Shown here in pieces: positions 1-6,733 of a DNA stretch of 10,256 bases. This stretch comes from JBGSIZ01 sp041742255. GTDB lineage: Bacteria; Pseudomonadota; Alphaproteobacteria; Rhodobacterales; Rhodobacteraceae. Each line of letters starts with the position of its first letter. Within the stretch, counting starts at the first letter, position 1. The stretch is from contig JBGSIZ010000268.1 in the NCBI GenBank assembly GCA_041742255.1, positions 1 to 10,256 on the forward strand, read 5' to 3'. The notes beneath the pieces are model-generated. The model was not told the DNA's origin. It saw only the letters and a list, made by a program, of their open reading frames with translations, and ran no database searches. Both the position numbers and the translations under genes were made by a program.

Positions 1-1461
1 CAGCACGATATCGGCGGCCAACCCCCGCAGCGCGTCCAGACACGCCAGCCGAAGGCCCGCCGCCCGCACCCATGTCCCCGACAACAGTTTGAATTCTTCC
101 GCGATCCGCCCGTCAAACCGCAGGCCCAGCGCGGGCGTGTCGGGGTCGATCCAGCAGACGGCATCGCCTGTCAACAGATACCCTTCGTCGTCAAAGGCTT
201 CGGCGGTTTTGTCTGGCGCGTTGTGATAGCCGGGCGTGATCGACGGCCCCTTGACCCGGACCTCGGCCCGACCACCGGCGTTTCCATCGGCATCGGGCAA
301 CAGTTTCAGGGTCACCCCCGCCACGGGCACCCCAATGACCCCCGATTGCGTGGTCTGTTCATGCTGGATCAAACAGCACGGCGCGGTTTCGGTCAGCCCC
401 CAGGACGAGGTGAACAGGGGCAGTTCCCCCCGGACCGTCTGCGCCATTTCCAACAGGTCCGCCCAGACATCTTGTGGCAGGCTGGCACCCGCGTAAAACA
501 GCATATCAAGGTCCTGGAAATACCGTTGCCGCAGGCCAGCGTCGGTTTTCATCGCGTCGCGCACCTGTTGAAACCCGACGGGCACGTTGAACGCGATGGT
601 GCCCGTCACCAGCCCAAGGTTTTCCAGCGTCCGCGCCGCCAGGGCCGGGGTCGGTTTGCCATCGTCGATATACAACGCGCCGCCATTGGCCAGCATCATG
701 TTGAAATTATGCGAGCCGCCAAAAACGTGGTTCCACGGCAACCAGTCCACAATGCGCGGTGGTTGCCGGGTCAGGAACGGCAGGGCCACCTGCAACTGCG
801 CCTGATTGGTGCACATCATCCGGTGCGTGGTCACTACCCCCTTGGGCTGCGACGTGCTGCCGGACGTCATCAGGATCTTGGCCACCGTGTCCGGGCCAAT
901 GTCCGCATGGGCGCTGTCAACATCGCCCGTGGCCCGCAACAGGTCCGGCATGGTCGCATCCGTCAACCGCTGCATCCCGTCAAAACACGGCAGATCAAGG
1001 GCTGCGGCAAAGCGGGGGCTGTCGGCATAGACCATGCCGGGGCGGGTCACGGCGGCGACATGGGCCAGTTGCCCGTGGGCCGCCGGGATCAACCCGTATT
1101 GTTCGGCCACAGGCACCACCGGGACACCGACATATTGCGCGGCCAACGCCAAAAGGCCATGATTGACACTGTTCCCCGAGATGATCAGCAACGGGGTGTC
1201 GGGCGTCAACCCCCGGTCCAGCAGACCCGCCGCCAACGCGCGCACCTGTTCCAGCGCCTGCGCATAGGTCACCGTCCGCCACCCCGCCCCGGACCGTTCC
1301 GCCAGAAACACCGCATCCGGCGTTTGCGCGGCCCAGTGGTGCAACCAGTCCGTGGTGCGATCCACAACCGGGCCAAGCGGCCAATCGGTCGTCACGATCA
1401 CCGCCCCATCGGGCCGGGTCGTGCGCGTGATCTTATGCGCGCGGTAGGGTCCGGCGGTCAT
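1..1461 (-). CDS. fcs: Feruloyl-CoA synthase (hydroxycinnamate:CoA ligase), C-terminus cut by window edge
   Basis: ATP-dependent acyl-CoA synthetase of the ANL (AMP-forming) superfamily. It would activate ferulate or related hydroxycinnamates to CoA thioesters in the cytoplasm, the first step of side-chain degradation. Reading the minus strand from ATG at 1461 gives 487 codons without a stop to the window edge; the family is roughly 600 residues, so the end is missing. Visible motifs are the adenylate-binding loop TSGSTSQPKG at about residues 199-208 (Ser replaces the second Gly of the usual TSGSTGxPKG), DWLPWNHVFGGSHNFNMML near 238-256 (to my recollection characteristic of feruloyl-CoA synthases rather than general acyl-CoA ligases), SWGLTET at 353-359, LTGD ending at D433, and the hinge region GRIAEEFKLLSGTWV near 450. 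A clear GGGAG ribosome-binding site precedes the start, and the first 29 bases overlap the end of the MarR gene. The exact hydroxycinnamate preferred cannot be read from sequence. Confidence 0.9.
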   Translation of the reverse strand, partial: MTAGPYRAHKITRTTRPDGAVIVTTDWPLGPVVDRTTDWLHHWAAQTPDAVFLAERSGAGWRTVTYAQALEQVRALAAGLLDRGLTPDTPLLIISGNSVNHGLLALAAQYVGVPVVPVAEQYGLIPAAHGQLAHVAAVTRPGMVYADSPRFAAALDLPCFDGMQRLTDATMPDLLRATGDVDSAHADIGPDTVAKILMTSGSTSQPKGVVTTHRMMCTNQAQLQVALPFLTRQPPRIVDWLPWNHVFGGSHNFNMMLANGGALYIDDGKPTPALAARTLENLGLVTGTIAFNVPVGFQQVRDAMKTDAGLRQRYFQDLDMLFYAGASLPQDVWADLLEMAQTVRGELPLFTSSWGLTETAPCCLIQHEQTTQSGVIGVPVAGVTLKLLPDADGNAGGRAEVRVKGPSITPGYHNAPDKTAEAFDDEGYLLTGDAVCWIDPDTPALGLRFDGRIAEEFKLLSGTWVRAAGLRLACLDALRGLAADIVL

Positions 1462-1900
1462 TGTCGCGTCTCCCGTTCAATTCAATGGTGCGCAGGGTCT
1501 GCGCGAGTGTGTCCTTGTCCTGTGCCGTCATGCCTGCACACATCCGGGCATCATGGTCCGCCACGGCACCCCGCGCCTTGTCCAGAACGCGGCGACCCAG
1601 CAGGGTCAGCCGCAGGTCATAGGCGCGGCGGTCATCCGTGGCGCGGTCCCGCACGATCAGGTCGGCGCGTTCCAGTTCATCCACGATCAACACCAGATTG
1701 GGCCGCTCAATGGCCAACACATCCGCCAGAGCCGATTGCCGCAGGCCGCTATGCGCCCCGATGACCGCTAGCGCCGAAAACGTCACCATCCGCAGGCCGA
1801 ACGGCTGCAAAGTCGCGTTCAGATCGGCCTGAATGGCGTTGAACGCGCGTTTCATCGCATAGCCGGCAAACACCCGCAGGCTGTCATCGGGCGCGGTCAT
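1433..1900 (-). CDS. MarR-family transcriptional regulator (likely hydroxycinnamoyl-CoA-responsive repressor)
   Basis: A 155-residue winged-helix regulator. The MarR pattern is visible: a dimerising N-terminal helix, a helix-turn-helix around residues 53-82 (LRQSALADVLAIERPNLVLIVDELERADL), then the wing with DDRRAYDLRLTLLGRR at about 89-104. The start is the ATG at 1900, which overlaps the stop of the enoyl-CoA hydratase by 4 bases (ATGA). An in-frame start at 1984 would add 28 proline- and arginine-rich residues inside the hydratase gene and is unlikely. No strong Shine-Dalgarno sequence precedes it, so translation is probably coupled. The gene lies between the hydratase and the CoA ligase. 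Known MarR relatives in such clusters (CouR, FerC) repress hydroxycinnamate genes and release DNA on binding the CoA thioester; the same role here is inference. Its likely operators are the palindromes at 3446-3466 and 6663-6681. Confidence 0.88.
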   Translation of the reverse strand: MTAPDDSLRVFAGYAMKRAFNAIQADLNATLQPFGLRMVTFSALAVIGAHSGLRQSALADVLAIERPNLVLIVDELERADLIVRDRATDDRRAYDLRLTLLGRRVLDKARGAVADHDARMCAGMTAQDKDTLAQTLRTIELNGRRDNDRRTLPRA

Positions 1901-2670
1901 TCCCGGAACCGGGGGCTGCGTTTTTCCAGAAATGCCGCCAATCCTTCGCGGGCGTCCGGGCTGGATTGGGCAAGGGCGGCGCACAGGCTTTCGGTGAACA
2001 GCCCGTCCTGTTTGGACATATCCTCGATCCGGGCAATCGCCTGAATCATCAGGTAATTGGACAAGGGCGCGTTGCCTGCGATCTGATGGGCGAGCGTGCG
2101 GGCCAGACCCAGCGCCTCGCCCTCGCCCACGGCATAGTGGGTCAGGCCCAGCCGCAGACCATCCTCGGCCCCATATTTGCGGCCCGTCAGCATCATTTCG
2201 ATCATGCGGTCAGCCCCAAGGATGCGGCCCACCCGCACCGTCGCCCCGCCACCCACGAAAATCCCCCGCCGCCCTTCGGGCAGTTGAAAGATGGTCGAGG
2301 GTTCTGCGATGCGCACATGGGTGGCAGTCGCCAGTTCAAGCCCCCCGCCGATCACGGCCCCTGACATCGCAGACACCACCGGAAGCCCCCCAAACTGGAT
2401 CGTGTCCAGCGTCCGGTGCCAGCCCCGCGAATGATAGATGCCCTGTTCGGCGTCCCGTTCCACATGTTCGGCAAGGTCCAGCCCGGAACAGAAATGCCCC
2501 GCCGTGCCCGTCAGGATCGCGACCTTGACCCCTTTGGGCGGGGCCACGAAAAACGCGCCGATCTCGGCCAAAAGGCTGTCGGACATGGCGTTGCGTTTTT
2601 CGGGTCGGTTCATCGTCAGGGTGGCGACGGGGCCTTCAATGTCTATGTCAACGTGGCGCATCAGGGTCAC
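1897..2670 (-). CDS. Enoyl-CoA hydratase (crotonase family) of the hydroxycinnamate operon
   Basis: A 257-residue crotonase, the usual family length, that would add water across the side-chain double bond of the hydroxycinnamoyl-CoA. The oxyanion-hole segments are HFCSGLDL (residues 59-66) and AVIGGGLE (105-112). The two catalytic glutamates of ordinary hydratases are both present: E112 in GGGLEL and E132 in QLPEG. The vanillin-forming hydratase-lyase (HCHL/Ech of Pseudomonas) has Ser at the first of these positions, so this protein looks like a plain hydratase feeding the neighbouring dehydrogenase. The C-terminus REGLAAFLEKRSPRFRE is typical of the family. The start at 2670 is GTG and overlaps the stop of the dehydrogenase by 4 bases (GTGA); an ATG three codons in (2661) is the alternative. 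Neither has a good ribosome-binding site, suggesting translational coupling. Substrate is inferred from context. Confidence 0.88.
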   Translation of the reverse strand: MTLMRHVDIDIEGPVATLTMNRPEKRNAMSDSLLAEIGAFFVAPPKGVKVAILTGTAGHFCSGLDLAEHVERDAEQGIYHSRGWHRTLDTIQFGGLPVVSAMSGAVIGGGLELATATHVRIAEPSTIFQLPEGRRGIFVGGGATVRVGRILGADRMIEMMLTGRKYGAEDGLRLGLTHYAVGEGEALGLARTLAHQIAGNAPLSNYLMIQAIARIEDMSKQDGLFTESLCAALAQSSPDAREGLAAFLEKRSPRFRE

Positions 2671-3431
2671 CGTGGGGGCAGGCGCACGGCGCCATCCAAC
2701 CGGATGACGGTGCCGTTAAGATAAGGATTTTCAACGATGTCGCCGACCAGCCGCCCGAATTCCGCCGGATCGCCCAACCGGGCGGGAAACGGGATGTTGG
2801 CGGTGATCTTGGCGGTCACCTCGTCGGGGAGGCTCTCCATCATGGGGGTGCGGAACAGGCCCGGCGCGATGGCCATGACCCGTATCCCCGTCTGCGCGAA
2901 TTCACGGGCGGCGGGCAGGCACATGGACGCAATCGCCCCCTTGGACGCCGCATAGGCGGATTGGCCAACCTGCCCATCCTCATACGCGGCGGACGTCGTG
3001 TTGATGATGACCCCGCGTTCGCCCGTATCCAGCGGCGGGGCGGCCTGCATGGCGCGGGCGGCAAAAGACATGATGTGGTAGCTGCCCAGCAGATTGACCC
3101 GGATCACCCGTTCAAACGTGTCGATCGACAGTTTACCTTCGCGCCCGACGATCCGGGCGGCCAGCCCGATGCCCGCACAACTGACCGCGATGCGGGGGTG
3201 GGTGTCGAAATGGTCCATCGCCTCGGCGACGGCGGCTTGCACCTGATCGGCATCGCCCACGTCCACCCGCACGGCGAACCCGCGAATGTCGGCGGCAACA
3301 GAGGTGGCCCGGACCAGATCATAGTCCAGCACCGCGACCAGCGCGCCGTGTGCCGCAAGATACCGGGCCGTGGCCGCACCCAAACCGCTGCCCCCGCCCG
3401 TGACAAGCGCCAGTTTGCCGTTGATCTGCAT
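2667..3431 (-). CDS. HSD10-like short-chain dehydrogenase (3-hydroxyacyl-CoA dehydrogenase)
   Basis: A 254-residue classical SDR closely resembling type II 3-hydroxyacyl-CoA dehydrogenase (HSD17B10). It would oxidise the 3-hydroxy group produced by the adjacent hydratase, using NAD+. Visible features are the Rossmann loop TGGGSGLG (residues 11-18), an acidic residue D36 at the end of beta-2 favouring NAD+, N113 (VNLLG), S147 (NTTSAA), and the catalytic Y160xxxK164 (YAASK). The family hallmarks GQVGQSAYAASKG, RVMAIAPGLFRTPM and the C-terminal NPYLNGTVIRLDGAVR match HSD10 rather than FabG-type reductases. The usual NNAG/NCAG motif reads SCAG (84-87). ATG at 3431 is preceded by a strong GGGAGGAGG. 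It is the first gene of the four-gene unit, with the promoter and palindrome directly upstream, and it overlaps the hydratase by 4 bases. The activity on aromatic side chains is inferred from the neighbours. Confidence 0.87.
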   Translation of the reverse strand: MQINGKLALVTGGGSGLGAATARYLAAHGALVAVLDYDLVRATSVAADIRGFAVRVDVGDADQVQAAVAEAMDHFDTHPRIAVSCAGIGLAARIVGREGKLSIDTFERVIRVNLLGSYHIMSFAARAMQAAPPLDTGERGVIINTTSAAYEDGQVGQSAYAASKGAIASMCLPAAREFAQTGIRVMAIAPGLFRTPMMESLPDEVTAKITANIPFPARLGDPAEFGRLVGDIVENPYLNGTVIRLDGAVRLPPR

Positions 3432-3445
3432 ATCGCCTCCTCCCA

Positions 3446-3466
3446 GATTAGATATGATATATAATC
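3446..3466. promoter_or_regulatory. Palindromic operator candidate upstream of the dehydrogenase operon
   Basis: A 21-base near-perfect palindrome centred on G3456. Outer arms are GATTA and TAATC, inner arms ATAT and ATAT; nine of ten base pairs match. It is AT-rich in otherwise GC-rich DNA and lies 15 bases before the dehydrogenase ATG, between the predicted -10 box and the ribosome-binding site. Size and symmetry suit a MarR dimer. A related site is at 6663-6681. Binding is inferred, not shown. Confidence 0.65.
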
Positions 3467-3470
3467 ATTA

Positions 3471-3499
3471 TCTTTAGTAACTATTTTCGGTTTTCTCAA
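3471..3499 (-). promoter_or_regulatory. Predicted sigma70-type promoter of the dehydrogenase-hydratase-MarR-fcs operon
   Basis: On the minus strand a -35 box TTGAGA (3494-3499) is followed after 17 bases by TAAAGA (3471-3476). Transcription would begin within the palindrome at 3446-3466, so a bound repressor would block initiation or clearance. It lies in the 86-base gap after dctM, and no convincing terminator separates the two, so read-through from the transporter genes is also possible. The -10 match is imperfect. Confidence 0.45.
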
Positions 3500-3517
3500 G
3501 CCGTTTTGCGGCACCCG

Positions 3518-4834
3518 TCATGGCAACAAGAACAAGGTGATCGCCGGAAACATCACAAGGATGATGACCCGCACGATGTCGGATGCCACGAAATACATCA
3601 CCGCCTTGTAGGTTTCGATCATCGGGGTGGATCGGTCCATCGCATTGATAATGAACAGGTTCATCCCCACAGGCGGGGTTATCAACCCAACCTCGACCAC
3701 GATCAGCACCAGAATCCCGAACCAGATCGCCACATGTTCCGGCGACATCCCGAAATCCAGCGCGGACACCACCGGGAAAAAGATCGGAATGGTCAGCAAG
3801 ATCATCGACAGGCTGTCCATCAGGCACCCAAACACCAAATAGAACACAAGGATGATGGTCAGAACCGTCATCGGGCTGAAACCTTGGGTCACGACCCAGT
3901 TCGACAATTCCTGCGGCACCTGCGTTTGCGCCAGAAACCCGTTGTAGAACCCCGCCCCCAGCACGATGAAAAAGATCATCGCGGTGGCCCGCGCGGTCAC
4001 GGTGAAACTTTCCCCCAAGGTGGTCCATGTCAGACCGCCGTTCAGATAGGCGATCAACCCGGTGCCCAGCGCGCCCACGGCAGCCCCTTCGGTGGGCGTG
4101 AAAATCCCGCCATAGATGCCGCCCACCACGGCCACAAACACCACCAGAACGGGCCAGACCGCCACCAGCGCGCGGAACCGTTCGGCATAGGGCACACGGG
4201 GCCGGATGCCCGCGCTGCCCGGATTGACCCGCACATAGATCGAGATCGTCAGGATATACCCGACGGCCGCCAGAATACCGGGGATGAACGCCGCCAGAAA
4301 CAGTTTGGCAATATTCTGTTCGGTGAGGATGGCGTAAATCACCAACACGACGGACGGCGGGATCAGGATGCCCAATGTGCCCCCCGCCGCCAGCGCCGCC
4401 GTCGAAAACCCACCAGCATAGCCATACTTGCGCAATTCGGGCAGGGCCACGCGCGACATCGTGGCGGCAGTGGCCAACGACGATCCGCAGATCGACCCGA
4501 ACCCGGCACAGGCCCCGATGGCCGCCATGGCCACGCCGCCTTTGCGATGGCCCAACCAGCCCTCGGCGGCCTTGAACAACGCCTGCGACAACCCGCCCAG
4601 CGTTGCAAAATGCCCCATCAGCAGAAACATCGGCACGATGGACAAGGAATAGTTGGAAAACGATCCATAGCTTTCCGACTTCAGCTTGGCCAAGGCGATA
4701 TTGGGGCTGCCCCCGTTCAACAGCGTGATGCCGACAAAGCCCGCCACGAACATCGCCAGCCCGATGGGCACCCGCAGGAAAATCAGCACCATCAGGGCCG
4801 GAAACGACCACAGCCCGATTTCAAGATTGGTCAA
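3518..4834 (-). CDS. dctM: TRAP transporter large permease subunit (DctM family)
   Basis: The 438-residue ion-coupled transport subunit of a tripartite TRAP importer, in the inner membrane. Length and features match DctM: the N-terminus MTNLEIGLWSFPALMVLIFLR, many hydrophobic segments, PMFLLMGHF near residue 68, the conserved GGTLGILIPPSVVLVIYAI near 150, FTPTEGAAVGALG in the middle, and GLITPPVGMNLFI near the C-terminus. The start codon is TTG at 4834, overlapping the dctQ stop as TTGA. No ATG fits the conserved N-terminus, and AAGGGG stands at ribosome-binding distance inside dctQ. It is the last transporter gene and is followed by the catabolic unit. TRAP systems such as TarPQM of Rhodopseudomonas palustris take up hydroxycinnamates; that substrate here is inferred from the adjacent feruloyl-CoA synthase and the shared operator. 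Confidence 0.93.
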   Translation of the reverse strand: MTNLEIGLWSFPALMVLIFLRVPIGLAMFVAGFVGITLLNGGSPNIALAKLKSESYGSFSNYSLSIVPMFLLMGHFATLGGLSQALFKAAEGWLGHRKGGVAMAAIGACAGFGSICGSSLATAATMSRVALPELRKYGYAGGFSTAALAAGGTLGILIPPSVVLVIYAILTEQNIAKLFLAAFIPGILAAVGYILTISIYVRVNPGSAGIRPRVPYAERFRALVAVWPVLVVFVAVVGGIYGGIFTPTEGAAVGALGTGLIAYLNGGLTWTTLGESFTVTARATAMIFFIVLGAGFYNGFLAQTQVPQELSNWVVTQGFSPMTVLTIILVFYLVFGCLMDSLSMILLTIPIFFPVVSALDFGMSPEHVAIWFGILVLIVVEVGLITPPVGMNLFIINAMDRSTPMIETYKAVMYFVASDIVRVIILVMFPAITLFLLP

Positions 4835-5406
4835 TGATCTGCCCCTTGTTCATCGGCCAGCAGGGTCCGGCCCGTTGCCGCCTCGGCGGTGCGCACGCCC
4901 GCCATGTAAATCGACACAACCGCCGTCACGGTCGCCCCCAAGAGTGCGCCCGCGTAGCCCCACCACACCGGAAACTGCAACAAGAGCGAGGTCTGACCCG
5001 ACCGTGCCTTGCTTGCCAGTCCTTCGTTCAATTGCACCGCGATCACGACCAGGGCGGCGGCGAAAACCCATTCGATCACCATGCGCAGCACCAAACGGGT
5101 GCGCCGGGGCAACCAATCCGTGAAAATATCCACCGAGGCATGCCCGTTCGTCATCTGGGCCAGCGGCAGGAAGGCAAAGATGGTAAATGCCATGCCCGCC
5201 TCCAGCAGTTCGACATCGCCCTTGATCGGGCCGATGCCCAGCCCGAGCAGCCACGTCGCCACCCCGCCCGCAACCGCGTCATAATGCAGGACCGTGTTCA
5301 ACGTCCGCCCGACAATCGACGCGCAGGTGATGAGGATCAGCGCGCACAGCGTGATGCCCCCAAGGATGGCCATGACGCGGGCAAGCCAAAGGAATGTGCG
5401 GTGCAT
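4831..5406 (-). CDS. dctQ: TRAP transporter small permease subunit (DctQ family)
   Basis: A 191-residue inner-membrane protein with four predicted transmembrane helices, at about residues 10-32, 68-84, 108-126 and 146-168. It pairs with DctM and is needed for transport. Typical marks are ASIVGR after the first helix, GHASVDIF before the amphipathic stretch (compare the usual GHVRVD), and the hydrophobic SLLLQFPVWWGYAGALLG before the last helix. ATG at 5406 has AAGGGG about 8 bases upstream. An unusually long loop (GGVATWLLGLGIGPIKGDVELLEAG) follows the first helix. The end overlaps dctM by 4 bases, so the two membrane subunits are translationally coupled. It is separated from dctP by a stem-loop with a T-run. 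Confidence 0.9.
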   Translation of the reverse strand: MHRTFLWLARVMAILGGITLCALILITCASIVGRTLNTVLHYDAVAGGVATWLLGLGIGPIKGDVELLEAGMAFTIFAFLPLAQMTNGHASVDIFTDWLPRRTRLVLRMVIEWVFAAALVVIAVQLNEGLASKARSGQTSLLLQFPVWWGYAGALLGATVTAVVSIYMAGVRTAEAATGRTLLADEQGADH

Positions 5407-5439
5407 GTCCTGCGCCCCTTGTCCCGGTTGAAACTGTGG

Positions 5440-5476
5440 AAAAAGGGGGCCGCGCCGAAGTTTTTGGCGCGGCCCC
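5440..5476 (-). terminator. Intrinsic terminator-like stem-loop between dctP and dctQ
   Basis: Two perfect 11-base arms (5446-5456 and 5466-5476, GGGGCCGCGCC type) enclose a 9-base loop. In the minus-strand transcript the stem is followed by one C and then five U (5440-5444). It lies 17 bases after the dctP stop and 40 bases before the dctQ start. As there is no obvious second promoter for dctQ, it more likely acts as a partial terminator or mRNA 3'-end stabiliser that keeps the binding protein in excess over the membrane subunits. Confidence 0.7.
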
Positions 5477-5493
5477 GGTCACATCTGCCAGAC

Positions 5494-6534
5494 CTAGTTG
5501 GCGGCGGTGTATTCGGCCATCAACGCGCGGGCCTGATCAATCCGGGCCTGACCGTCGATACCTTTGGCGGCCATATCGGTGACCCATGTGCCATAGATCG
5601 GTTCGACCAGATCGCGCCATGCCTGCGCATCGGCCTCGGACACGGTGATGATGTTGTTCCCCAGATCAACGGCAATCTGCCGCGCGGGCGCATCCGCATC
5701 GGCCTGCGTCCCCCCGGCGAACACCGAGAAATCAAGACCGGAGTTCTGGTCGATCACCGCCTTCAGGTCATCGGGCAGGCTGTCGTACTTGTCCTGATTC
5801 ATCACCATCACAAAGGTCAGGGTATAGAGTGCGGGACCCTCGAATTCGGTGTGGTTCTGGACCAGTTCCGCCACCTTGAGCGAGGTCGTGACCTCCCACG
5901 GGATGGTGGTGCCGGTGATGACACCTTTGGACAGGGCCTCGGACACGGCGGGGACGGGCATCCCCACGGGTTCTGCGCCGGTCAGCTCCAGCAATTGGTT
6001 CACCAGACGCGACCCGCCGCGGATTTTCATACCCTGAAGGTCGGACGGCTGCGTCACCGGAGTTGCGGTGTGAAACGCGCCCGGCCCATGAACCCATGTG
6101 CCCAGCATTTTCACATCGGCGAATTCGGTCGATGCCATGTGTTCTTCGTACATCTTCCAGTAGGCGTAAGAGGCCGCGCGCGAATCTGCCACCATGAACG
6201 GCAGCTCGAACACTTCGGTGGTCGGGAAACGGCCAGGCGTATAGCCCACCACGGTCCAGCCAATATCGGCGATCCCGTCCACAACCTGGTCATACAGTTC
6301 GGGCGGGGTGCCACCCAGCGACATACCGGCATAGCGTTCAACCTTGATCCGGCCATTCGAATCCGCCTCGACCTTGTTGGCCCAGACATCAAGGATCAGC
6401 GTCGGCACGGCGGCCTGCGCGGGCAGGAAATGCTCCAGCTTGAGCACAACCTCCTGCGCGAACGCGCTGGTGGCAGTAAGCGCGGCAAAGGCCACCCCGC
6501 CCATAATTCCAAAAACTGTTCTGCGTTGGGTCAT
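5494..6534 (-). CDS. dctP: TRAP transporter periplasmic substrate-binding protein (DctP family)
   Basis: A 346-residue extracytoplasmic solute receptor. It has a Sec signal peptide (MTQRR, hydrophobic core, likely cut after AFA at residue 26). The mature part shows the family course: VLKLEHFLPAQ, then LYDQVVDGIADIGW, FPTTEVFELPF, and the ligand-contact segment LQGMKIRGGS, where R172 is expected to bind the substrate carboxylate. It would capture an aromatic or other organic acid in the periplasm for DctQM. ATG at 6534 has a strong GGGAGG 7 bases upstream. It heads the transporter unit, with a roughly 130-base leader carrying two hairpins and a palindromic site at 6663-6681 related to the one before the dehydrogenase. 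A hydroxycinnamate ligand is inferred from context; a different carboxylate cannot be excluded from sequence alone. Confidence 0.93.
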   Translation of the reverse strand: MTQRRTVFGIMGGVAFAALTATSAFAQEVVLKLEHFLPAQAAVPTLILDVWANKVEADSNGRIKVERYAGMSLGGTPPELYDQVVDGIADIGWTVVGYTPGRFPTTEVFELPFMVADSRAASYAYWKMYEEHMASTEFADVKMLGTWVHGPGAFHTATPVTQPSDLQGMKIRGGSRLVNQLLELTGAEPVGMPVPAVSEALSKGVITGTTIPWEVTTSLKVAELVQNHTEFEGPALYTLTFVMVMNQDKYDSLPDDLKAVIDQNSGLDFSVFAGGTQADADAPARQIAVDLGNNIITVSEADAQAWRDLVEPIYGTWVTDMAAKGIDGQARIDQARALMAEYTAAN

Positions 6535-6563
6535 GTCATATCCTCCCAGTGACCTGATCTATT

Positions 6564-6590
6564 CCCCCGCAGGCGTTCAAGGCGCGGGGG
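6564..6590 (-). other. Stem-loop in the dctP leader (proximal)
   Basis: Perfect 7-base GC arms at 6564-6570 and 6584-6590 with a 13-base loop, 30 bases before the dctP ATG. No T-run follows on either strand, so it is not a terminator. It could shape translation or stability of the dctP message, or be chance in GC-rich DNA. Confidence 0.3.
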
Positions 6591-6618
6591 GGCGTCTGTG
6601 TATTTCGGCGTTTTGTCT

Positions 6619-6651
6619 CGGTGTGCCTGCCTCGCGGGACGCGGCACACCG
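6619..6651 (-). other. Stem-loop in the dctP leader (distal)
   Basis: Perfect 9-base arms CGGTGTGCC (6619-6627) and GGCACACCG (6643-6651) with a 15-base loop, between the operator-like site and the dctP start. There is no following T-run. It may stabilise the 5' end of the dctP transcript; function unknown. Confidence 0.35.
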
Positions 6652-6662
6652 AATCTCTCCCA

Positions 6663-6681
6663 GATAGGTATGATGCATAAC
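6663..6681. promoter_or_regulatory. Second operator candidate, upstream of dctPQM
   Basis: An imperfect palindrome centred on G6672 (six of nine pairs) that matches the 3446-3466 site. The plus-strand text TCCCAGAT is shared, followed (with one base deleted here) by AGGTATGATGCATAA against AGATATGATATATAA. A further shared TTTTCGG lies at almost the same distance from the centre (6701-6707, against 3484-3490). Two sites with shared flanks suggest one regulator, most simply the MarR protein at 1433-1900. A matching -10/-35 pair for dctP could not be picked with confidence. Confidence 0.5.
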
Positions 6682-6733
6682 TAAATTAGGTTGTCACCGG
6701 TTTTCGGAGATCGGCCCAACAATCGGGTCCGGA

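Noticed and set aside
223..1764. Long plus-strand open frame of 513 codons
   Set aside because: It is antisense to the feruloyl-CoA synthase and MarR genes. The product is rich in Arg, Gly, His and Pro with no domain, as expected from a GC-rich gene read on the wrong strand.
1901..1984. Longer MarR protein starting at 1984
   Set aside because: The added 28 residues lie within the hydratase gene and lack family similarity. The ATG at 1900 gives normal MarR length and an ATGA overlap.
1897..2670. Crotonase as a vanillin-forming hydroxycinnamoyl-CoA hydratase-lyase
   Set aside because: Position 112 is Glu where the lyase has Ser, and a 3-hydroxyacyl-CoA dehydrogenase is coupled to the gene. 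An ordinary hydratase fits better.
3500..3514. Terminator after dctM
   Set aside because: The inverted repeat GCCG/CGGC has only 4 pairs and no T-run in the minus-strand direction.
3506..4837. Plus-strand open frame of 443 codons, rich in His and Gln
   Set aside because: It is antisense to dctM; the composition reflects complemented hydrophobic codons and not a real protein.
4834..6552. Plus-strand open frame of 572 codons
   Set aside because: It runs antisense to dctQ and dctP, both of which have full family motifs, a signal peptide and ribosome-binding sites. The antisense product has low-complexity composition.
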